DNA of 12,338 nt, from NCBI GenBank assembly GCA_002704755.1, contig PAHC01000009.1, positions 7,874 through 20,211 of the forward strand, given 5' to 3'. Positions 7,501 to 12,338 of this stretch are shown here, one piece after another. This DNA comes from Rhodobiaceae bacterium (lineage in GTDB: Bacteria > Pseudomonadota > Alphaproteobacteria > Rhizobiales > TMED25). The notes below the pieces were generated by a model. The model was not told the DNA's origin and did no database searches. It worked only from the letters and a program-made list of their open reading frames with translations. Within the stretch, counting starts at the first letter, position 1. Each line of letters starts with the position of its first letter. Both the position numbers and the translations under genes were made by a program.

Positions 7501-10320
7501 TCTTTCAAGAGAACCAATATCTCTCATTGTATATCTCTTGTTGTCTTCTCTTTCAACTTTTACGTCTTCAGTATTTAAAGTATAAGATGGTATGTTTATG
7601 GTTGCCATTAACATATGACCTTCTAAATTTTCTGGTGATAAAGGATTTAAATCTGAAGCACCTTCAACAACTTTCAAATCACCTTCTCTAGTTAAGAAAA
7701 GTTTATCAACTCTACTTAAATAAAATTCTAAATCTCCGGTAATATCAGAGTTGAATTTAGGAACATCAATTACAGATGAACCTGTTCCATCATAAGACCT
7801 ATCACTATTACCTGAATCAACCGTACTTGCGTCATCAACTCTTGGTCTAAAGTCTAAAGTATCTCTTAATTCAAATTTTTCACCTGTTGTGTCAGACGTA
7901 TAAGATTTAATTTCTTCGTAATTTACAACACCTGAATATGAGTCAACATCAAAATAATCTCCTGCACCGTGAGAGAAGAAATCAAAATTTATTAATAGTT
8001 GACCTGTAGGCCTAATAGCACCTGGTTTTAATTTTAATCTACCAATATCGTAGAAGTTATCTCTTTGACCGTCATCTAAATCAAATCTATCAGTAATATC
8101 TGTATCTGAACTTGAAGCGGCTGAACCAAAACCACCAGACATATAAACATTATTAACTTTTAATATGTCAGCTTTACCAATTGGTATAATACCACTCTCA
8201 ATAATTGTTTGAGAAGAAACACTTGAAGTTTGATTAGTGTTTAAAGTTTTTGTTTTAGAACCTGCTACTGAACGACTAATTGTAGATAAAATTTTAACTT
8301 TGTGTCCTGCAAAATTAGCACCAAAGTCAATATTTAATGTTCTACCAACAGGAGAACCTGAAAGTGTAAATATATTATCACCTTCGTGATTAGTACCTGA
8401 TAAACTTAAAGTATCACCAACTGCACCTAATGAACCAGAACCAGTTGACATAATTGATACTGAATAATCACTCTGATTTAATGCTGAAAAAGTTTCATTT
8501 GTGCCTGCTGAAATTGTTGCGTCACCATTTGATGATAGCGTAGCAGTAAATTGTCTTCTAACTTGGAAGTTAGTATCAGTTTGATTAGAGTTAGTTGTTG
8601 TCTTTAATGTTTTTACCGTTTTATATGGTAATTTAAATAACATTATGTTATTTTCTGGACTTGTTAATTTTGCTCTTTTTCTGGTAACAACGGCAGCCGT
8701 GGTTACACTTGCAGCTCCAACATTAATTTCTATTTCAGCCTCAATTGGTGAAGTAATATTTTGAATTCTTACATTCTCTGTACCACCAGCGTCATTTGTA
8801 AATGTTAAAAGGTCACCAATTTTTAAATCTACTTGGAAGTTAGTACCTTTACCTCTTAAAGTACCATCACTATTTGCAATTGAAATATTACCTTGTATAG
8901 TTTCATTTACACCATAAGTATTATCAATAGAAGCGTCTGCTGTGTATGTTGGTGACCCTGCCATACCAATTTGTTTAACTTCATTAATTTCTCTATTTTG
9001 AACACCTTTAAAACCAATTGTTTCTTGTTGAATAGCTGCTGAACTATTAGAAGATTGACCAACGATTGTTTCACCTTCTATAAAATTACCTTTTACATTA
9101 CTTACAACAACATTACCGTGTTGAACGGTTGATGGTGTAGTTACCGAAGTAATATTTTGTTTTGTTAAACCATCTGCACTATATAATTCAAATCTATCAG
9201 CAGTATGATTTCTTATTGTAAATACAGCAGGCTGTGTAGCAGCTACACTATCAATTAGAAAATCACCACCTGATAAGGTAACTTGCATACCATCTTCAAG
9301 ACCTCTTGTACCACTAAACACAACTACATCAGCAAGCGCACTCATTGAAGCTGCTTGTTCATTTAAAGTACCTGAAACTGATTGTACAACACCTGTTGCA
9401 CCTGAACTAGAACCTACAACTATTTCACCAGTTGTAAAATTAGCAGCTGTCGTTGTATGAAGATGAGTAAATAATTCTACATCAAAAAGATAATGTCTCC
9501 AAACACCTGTGTTTGCAAAAATGTCATTTGTTTGGGTGCCAGATACATATTGGAAACCTCTTGACTTAGCTCTACCAATATGAGGTACACTTCCGTTTAT
9601 AGCAACTTCTTCTACACCTCTTGATGATGTTTGTCTGTCATATAAATTAATAGTTTTAAATGCCTCAACATCACCAGATACAAAGCCTACATCTGGAGAA
9701 CCATAAACATTGGTTACATTAAAATAATTATCTACGATAAATCTTGTTTTAATATTATTAGCTGTATCAAAATCTCTAGCTTTATTAAAGTCAACAAAAG
9801 TTGTACCTAATTTTTCATTTTCATAACCGTTAACATATGCTTTAAAAGGAGAAACACCAATTGCTATTTTAGTTGCGTCACCAGCTGGTGTTCCTGAAGC
9901 AGAGTAAATACCTCTATTATCACCTGAAGATAAATGCTCTCTAACATCAAAATCTGGATTTACTAAAACATAATCTCCAGATTCATCAAAGGTTCTTCTT
10001 GCTAAAGTTTCTTCTAATACTGCATATTCTGTACTTCTTACAAAACTTTTAATTTCACCATTGTCAACTCTAGCAATTTCAAAAAAGTTTTCATCTTCAG
10101 TTGACGCTAAAGTTTTCTTTTCTAATGCTAAACTAATTTTAAATCTATGAGCACCTGGAGCATTTGTATTTGATACGCCTTGAGCTTGGTCAACGAGAGT
10201 TGGTTCTTCATTCTCTGTAATAAATGATTCAGTTACCTTTAATCCAACTCTATAAGATGGTGTGTTTGTGTATTTGTCTAATACTAAAGTTGAGTCTTCA
10301 ATTCTAACAAAAAAAACCAT
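4561..10320 (-). CDS. Giant DUF4815-type virion protein, main part (frameshifted from N-terminal part)
   Basis: 1919 residues continuing the DUF4815 domain begun in the preceding gene; it opens MVFFVRIEDSTLVLDKY, which should follow the upstream YYINGFF directly. Regions: DUF4815 continuation about 1-300 and 700-950 (DDGQRDNFYDIGRLKLKPG at 749-767, then FDFFSHGAGDYF and ELRDTLDFRPRVDD); inserted modules between them (GEIVVGSSSGATGVV at 298-312, GETIVGQSSNSSA at 416-428, an FCCH-like HG/DG..V..SGG..FELYS unit about 329-385, and a GTNFQVDLKIGDLL unit about 486-550); a Trp-rich segment about 1120-1150; YGMRPNTRVFPFFDNINVS (1201-1219); DPLAQSFIVDEEDGIFITS (1341-1359) with EIRNMVNGYPGP; a second FCCH-like unit about 1529-1578; an FTGDGSTTGFIL unit about 1722-1785; and a C-terminal FKDYKF...FRGINSAYPARLKDFRAIALA. 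Such proteins are peripheral baseplate/tail structures in marine T4-like phages. The ATG used here may not be a true start. Confidence 0.85.
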   Translation of the reverse strand: MVFFVRIEDSTLVLDKYTNTPSYRVGLKVTESFITENEEPTLVDQAQGVSNTNAPGAHRFKISLALEKKTLASTEDENFFEIARVDNGEIKSFVRSTEYAVLEETLARRTFDESGDYVLVNPDFDVREHLSSGDNRGIYSASGTPAGDATKIAIGVSPFKAYVNGYENEKLGTTFVDFNKARDFDTANNIKTRFIVDNYFNVTNVYGSPDVGFVSGDVEAFKTINLYDRQTSSRGVEEVAINGSVPHIGRAKSRGFQYVSGTQTNDIFANTGVWRHYLFDVELFTHLHTTTAANFTTGEIVVGSSSGATGVVQSVSGTLNEQAASMSALADVVVFSGTRGLEDGMQVTLSGGDFLIDSVAATQPAVFTIRNHTADRFELYSADGLTKQNITSVTTPSTVQHGNVVVSNVKGNFIEGETIVGQSSNSSAAIQQETIGFKGVQNREINEVKQIGMAGSPTYTADASIDNTYGVNETIQGNISIANSDGTLRGKGTNFQVDLKIGDLLTFTNDAGGTENVRIQNITSPIEAEIEINVGAASVTTAAVVTRKRAKLTSPENNIMLFKLPYKTVKTLKTTTNSNQTDTNFQVRRQFTATLSSNGDATISAGTNETFSALNQSDYSVSIMSTGSGSLGAVGDTLSLSGTNHEGDNIFTLSGSPVGRTLNIDFGANFAGHKVKILSTISRSVAGSKTKTLNTNQTSSVSSQTIIESGIIPIGKADILKVNNVYMSGGFGSAASSSDTDITDRFDLDDGQRDNFYDIGRLKLKPGAIRPTGQLLINFDFFSHGAGDYFDVDSYSGVVNYEEIKSYTSDTTGEKFELRDTLDFRPRVDDASTVDSGNSDRSYDGTGSSVIDVPKFNSDITGDLEFYLSRVDKLFLTREGDLKVVEGASDLNPLSPENLEGHMLMATINIPSYTLNTEDVKVEREDNKRYTMRDIGSLERRIKNVEYYTQLSLLEADAQSLQIQDADGFDRFKNGFVVDNFTGHNVGDVGSNDYKLAIDMARGEARSRFTEDAVELIEVDDKTFFDGTFITEADRVLFNYAKTGDLITLPYTETNFIQQPYATKTENLNPFLIFNWIGDVQLDPPVDEWKETRVAPEVVANVQGGFDILARERGLNSSVSEIPVGTVWNEWQDQWSGNPRTSANWQGDNLVQTTSRTVGQVRSGIRTTIVPQTVRQSLGQRVIAVAFVPFIRSRTVSFEAYGMRPNTRVFPFFDNINVSAYITPNGGSLGGNLTTNSEGFVQGTFAIPDPNVSSNPRWRTGKRVFRLTSSSTNTKEASAVQTSAEADYDAKGLLETTQEAIISTREPRTQRTSVTSDRTINRSASRVIARRQRDDGGDGGDPLAQSFIVDEEDGIFITSLDVYFKTKSSTIPVKAEIRNMVNGYPGPKVLPFAQKWLSPSAVNTSDDGSTATTFTFDSPVYLQEGVEYSIVLYSDSVDYQAYVARLGEKQINSNRLVSSQPNIGILFKSANNRSWTAEQMEDMKFTLKKAVFDTSAPGTLTLCNKNDMPVKTLRNNPIRTFNGSGTIRVFHPNHGMHSSNDNVIIAGLASGNYNGIAHSDINDTYTTIKNITLDSYDLVTSGTATATGDIGGATVTASQNIPFNLLQLQIGHVAHPLTSITPSLRTTTGKSVHGSETSFVRDGTADRRSVVLGDNIYWTEPRLIASRVNELNEMAGQKSIIVNLSITTSNPNLSPVIDLKRCNAFAIANRLNNPIVSSTDTFTGDGSTTGFILSSTPSDVHLLAVKKSGKKLSPVDDFTVSGAQLNLTNAPASGANITAKLTNTVDYEDDTATEGGSSDSSYITRTVSLESPSTALDVRIAASVRSSSSIKMFFRLTGGEETRRIQDIEFTPFNTDGSSDTNVPPSSGDEVNDIDFKDYKFSSANLPEFTSFQIKIVFRGINSAYPARLKDFRAIALAV

Positions 10321-10834
10321 TAATGTAATAAATTCCTGTTTTTATACCTGCAGCTGAACCAGTATGTGTACTAGCTACAACTACCGTATTACCATCTAAA
10401 GATGAGTTTAAAGTTTCGCCAGCAGTAAATTCAAAAGATACGTTATCTGTACCGTTTTGTTCATATTTAATAAACAAAGTATCGGGGTCAGTACCATCTG
10501 TAGCAGATACACCAACAACTTTTGCTTTAACACCTGAAGAAACTCCTGTTAATATAGCATTATTGTAAGAATTAATTGTACTTGCTGTTTTTGAAGTTAA
10601 TTTAATTGAAGTGTAATTAGTATCAATAGAAACTTGGCCTGGAATAACCATAGCTCCTTGTTTGAACATATGGTCACCAAATCTTTCAATCTGATTTTGT
10701 AAAATTGTTTGTGATTGTGTTAACTCTCTCGCTTGAACAGAAAACGCTGGTCTAAATAATATTCTATGAAAATTATTCGCCTCTGAAAAATCATCATAGT
10801 AAGGAGAGAGGTTAAAATCAGTTGAACTTGGCAT
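10304..10834 (-). CDS. DUF4815 protein, N-terminal part (176 aa, ends at frameshift)
   Basis: It begins MPSSTDFNLSPYYDDFSEAN, then FHRILFRPAFSVQARELTQSQT and ILQNQIERFGDHMFKQGAMVIPG (44-66), the hallmark N-terminus of DUF4815 virion proteins. It ends GIYYINGFFC and stops, just where family members continue NGFFVRIE. That continuation is present one frame over, starting inside the overlapping 17 bases. A single T removed from the run of eight would fuse both parts into a protein of about 2090 residues. The start is well supported: ATG follows AAGGGG (plus-strand 10845-10850) by 10 bases, 14 bases after the gp8 stop. The role is inferred to be a virion baseplate/tail component next to gp8. It is either half of one gene split by a sequencing indel or a product extended by slippage; a free-standing 176-aa protein is least likely. 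Confidence 0.85.
   Translation of the reverse strand: MPSSTDFNLSPYYDDFSEANNFHRILFRPAFSVQARELTQSQTILQNQIERFGDHMFKQGAMVIPGQVSIDTNYTSIKLTSKTASTINSYNNAILTGVSSGVKAKVVGVSATDGTDPDTLFIKYEQNGTDNVSFEFTAGETLNSSLDGNTVVVASTHTGSAAGIKTGIYYINGFFC
10309..10316 (-). other. Homopolymer run of eight T at the DUF4815 frame break
   Basis: On the coding strand the sequence reads AAT GGT TTT TTT TGT TAG in the upstream frame (N G F F C stop) and GTT TTT TTT GTT AGA in the downstream frame (V F F V R). Family continuity (NGFFVRI) needs seven T, not eight, so the join is equivalent to +1 frameshifting (or deletion of one T). Homopolymers of this length are prone to base-calling error and to polymerase slippage. Confidence 0.8.
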
Positions 10835-10844
10835 AGTTTTTTAT

Positions 10845-10850
10845 CCCCTT
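10845..10850 (-). promoter_or_regulatory. Ribosome binding site of DUF4815 gene, overlapping gp8 stop
   Basis: AAGGGG on the minus strand, the strongest Shine-Dalgarno match in the window. It shares two bases with the TAA stop of gp8 (TAAGGGG) and lies 10 bases before the ATG at 10832-10834. Confidence 0.65.
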
Positions 10851-12312
10851 AAAATTCTATAATCAACTTAATATTCTCTGTCTGGTCTGCCGCTCTTGTT
10901 ATTGGTGCTCTGTTTTCTACATACAAAACATCACCTGAATCGTGGTCTATTTCTGGCACAGAATATCCTGAATTGATTATTACGTTGTTAACCGTTCCGC
11001 TTGAAGTTACCGGAGTACCTGAAGCTCCACCTGCACCTGTTATTACATTTGTGCCGCTAAATTGTGTTTGATTTCCATTTGCGTCAATTCCTTCATCATT
11101 ATATTTTGTTTGTACGTAATACAATAATGAGTTAGTTGAATCCCACTCTACAACAATACCTACTGCACCAGTTGAAGATTGGGTAATTTTTTCGTCAACA
11201 CTAAAAGAACCTGAAACACCAGTTAGTTGTACTGCTCTTGTAGCTCTTAATGTATTTGCTGAAGCAGCTGAACCACCTGATTTTGGGTCTCTAATTAAGC
11301 AAACTCTTCTAAAGTCGTTTGCAACGGTAACATCTCCTGAATTTGCTGACTCTGTTCCTTCTAAACTTACGTTTGTCATAACAAAGAAAGCACCTAATTC
11401 TTGTAATGCATTAAATCCGTGTCCGCCTTTTGGTGGAATAATTACATCTAATTCTGCACCAACAAGGTTAGTTGCACCTGCTGAAACTATTTGTGCATTT
11501 GAAATAGTACCAAAAGTATAACCTGAACCTGGAGTGGTTACGTTTACAGCGGTTACAGCACCTGAAGCAACGGTTACTGAAACAACACCACCTGTACCAT
11601 CACCTCTTATAGGAATGTTTGCGTGTGTTCCGTCTGCACCACCTGAACCAGCAGTTTTAATTTTTACAATATCAATTGCACCGTCAACGGCGTTTGATGA
11701 TATTGAGGAATTTGTAGAAACTGCCATAAAGTCTGTTGATAAAAAATTTGATTGTTCAGAAGCTGAAAGAGTGTACATATATTTCCACTTATAACCATCA
11801 GCAGTTGATAAAACGATTGTATCTGTACCTGTAGGTTCCACCGTTGAACCAGCAGAATTATTATTATTGTTATCTAAACATTTGTAAACATTTCTTTGTG
11901 AATTCAATACATAAAAATTTGCGTCATAAAGATTAAATACACCACTATTTGCCGATTGTTGAGTAGATGTGCCAGTAATTCTTTCTCCATAATCGTGTCT
12001 ATAAATGTCATATACCGTACCACTAATCCAGTTTCTTCTAGGTGCTACAAAAGCAATATCGGAACTAGAAATTCTTTTAGCTGCTAATAAATCATCAAAC
12101 GCAATTGATTCTATGTTATTGTTATCAGCCGGAGTAATTGGTATAATATCTGTTCCTAGGTTATCTGTACGACCATCTGCTCTAGTAGCAGTATTAAATG
12201 GTGATGGTCTACCAATACCAAGATAGTAAATATTTCCTGCAGCTTCAGAGAAAGACTCTTTAAACTGCTCGGAGTTGTGAATTCTAAATTTATTCGTTAT
12301 AATTGCTGGCAT
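10849..12312 (-). CDS. 8: Baseplate wedge protein gp8 homologue (487 aa)
   Basis: A homologue of T4 gp8, which forms a dimer in the baseplate wedge and binds gp7 and gp10. The match is visible from memory of T4 gp8: the N-terminus (IITNKFRIHN, then IYYLGIGRPSPF at 28-39) parallels T4 IVTSKFRTEK...IFITFGRSEPW; VAPRRNW (89-95) parallels VIPRRDW; DGYKWKYMYTL (172-182) parallels DGYVWEYLFEI; and the last 29 residues (DVLYVENRAPITRAADQTE) match T4 EMIYMENRPPIIMAMDQTE. It is longer than T4 gp8 (334 aa). The extra length is mainly at 215-290, a Gly/Val-rich strand region with TTPGSGYTFG, and at 365-440, with an SSTGAVGIVV unit also found in the DUF4815 protein. ATG is preceded by AAGGA (12322-12326) at 9 bases. 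It is the first complete gene of the minus-strand block in this window. Confidence 0.93.
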   Translation of the reverse strand: MPAIITNKFRIHNSEQFKESFSEAAGNIYYLGIGRPSPFNTATRADGRTDNLGTDIIPITPADNNNIESIAFDDLLAAKRISSSDIAFVAPRRNWISGTVYDIYRHDYGERITGTSTQQSANSGVFNLYDANFYVLNSQRNVYKCLDNNNNNSAGSTVEPTGTDTIVLSTADGYKWKYMYTLSASEQSNFLSTDFMAVSTNSSISSNAVDGAIDIVKIKTAGSGGADGTHANIPIRGDGTGGVVSVTVASGAVTAVNVTTPGSGYTFGTISNAQIVSAGATNLVGAELDVIIPPKGGHGFNALQELGAFFVMTNVSLEGTESANSGDVTVANDFRRVCLIRDPKSGGSAASANTLRATRAVQLTGVSGSFSVDEKITQSSTGAVGIVVEWDSTNSLLYYVQTKYNDEGIDANGNQTQFSGTNVITGAGGASGTPVTSSGTVNNVIINSGYSVPEIDHDSGDVLYVENRAPITRAADQTENIKLIIEF

Positions 12313-12321
12313 ATTTTCTCT

Positions 12322-12326
12322 TCCTT
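12322..12326 (-). promoter_or_regulatory. Ribosome binding site of gp8 gene
   Basis: AAGGA on the minus strand, 9 bases before the gp8 ATG; it supports that start, and the N-terminal match to T4 gp8 agrees with it. Confidence 0.65.
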
Positions 12327-12332
12327 AATCAA

Positions 12333-12338
12333 TATTTA
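12333..12338 (-). promoter_or_regulatory. Possible T4-like late promoter core, cut by window edge
   Basis: The minus strand begins TAAATA at the window edge, 20 bases before the gp8 ATG. T4-type late promoters have the -10 core TATAAATA, and marine T4-like phages use similar TAAATA-containing cores. Only six bases are visible and the background is AT-rich, so this is a weak call. Confidence 0.2.

Noticed and set aside
1..12338. Avoidance of GANTC (CcrM site of alphaproteobacteria)
   Set aside because: Several GANTC sites are present, for example near 3027, 9980, 10228 and 12108, so there is no total loss.
1..12338. tRNA genes, CRISPR arrays, insertion sequences
   Set aside because: The window is filled with coding sequence, gaps are at most about 15 bases, and no spaced direct repeats, cloverleaf or transposase motifs were seen.

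Overview
The window is a gene-dense, AT-rich (about one-third G+C by eye) piece of a T4-like contractile-tailed phage genome. It is most like the marine myoviruses that infect SAR11/Pelagibacter or picocyanobacteria. The main evidence is a clear baseplate wedge protein gp8 homologue, whose C-terminal residues match T4 gp8. It is followed by a very large DUF4815-type virion protein and by small appendage proteins of the kind found in T4-like cyanophages and pelagiphages. Low G+C, one- to seventeen-base gene overlaps, no long non-coding stretch and no tRNA fit such a phage. The host is inferred, not shown.

Right to left (minus strand, 12312 down to 1220) lies a virion-protein operon: gp8; DUF4815 N-terminal part; DUF4815 main part (1919 aa); a 74-aa coiled-coil protein; a 307-aa fibre-like protein; a 316-aa virion-associated protein; a short NAD-binding sugar epimerase/dehydratase; and a 166-aa protein of unknown function. 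Junctions are tight: TAAGGGG (stop fused to ribosome binding site), TAATG twice, and short overlaps. This suggests one transcript with translational coupling. The left end (plus strand, 2-1248) carries two overlapping DxD glycosyltransferase-like genes, the first cut by the window edge. They converge on the virion operon with a 29-bp 3' overlap.

The genes divide into a baseplate/tail appendage set and a sugar set (two glycosyltransferases plus a nucleotide-sugar SDR). The sugar enzymes sit directly after the appendage genes, so modification of a virion protein or a host glycan is a reasonable hypothesis, but nothing here proves a substrate.

The most notable observations are as follows. (1) The DUF4815 gene is split by a one-base shift in a run of eight T (coding strand). 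This is either an assembly error or real slippage. (2) By eye I find no GATC, no CATG and no TCGA anywhere in 12.3 kb, although other tetranucleotide palindromes are present. (3) Small modules are shared between gp8 and the DUF4815 protein. No stretch above 300 bases lacks a gene.
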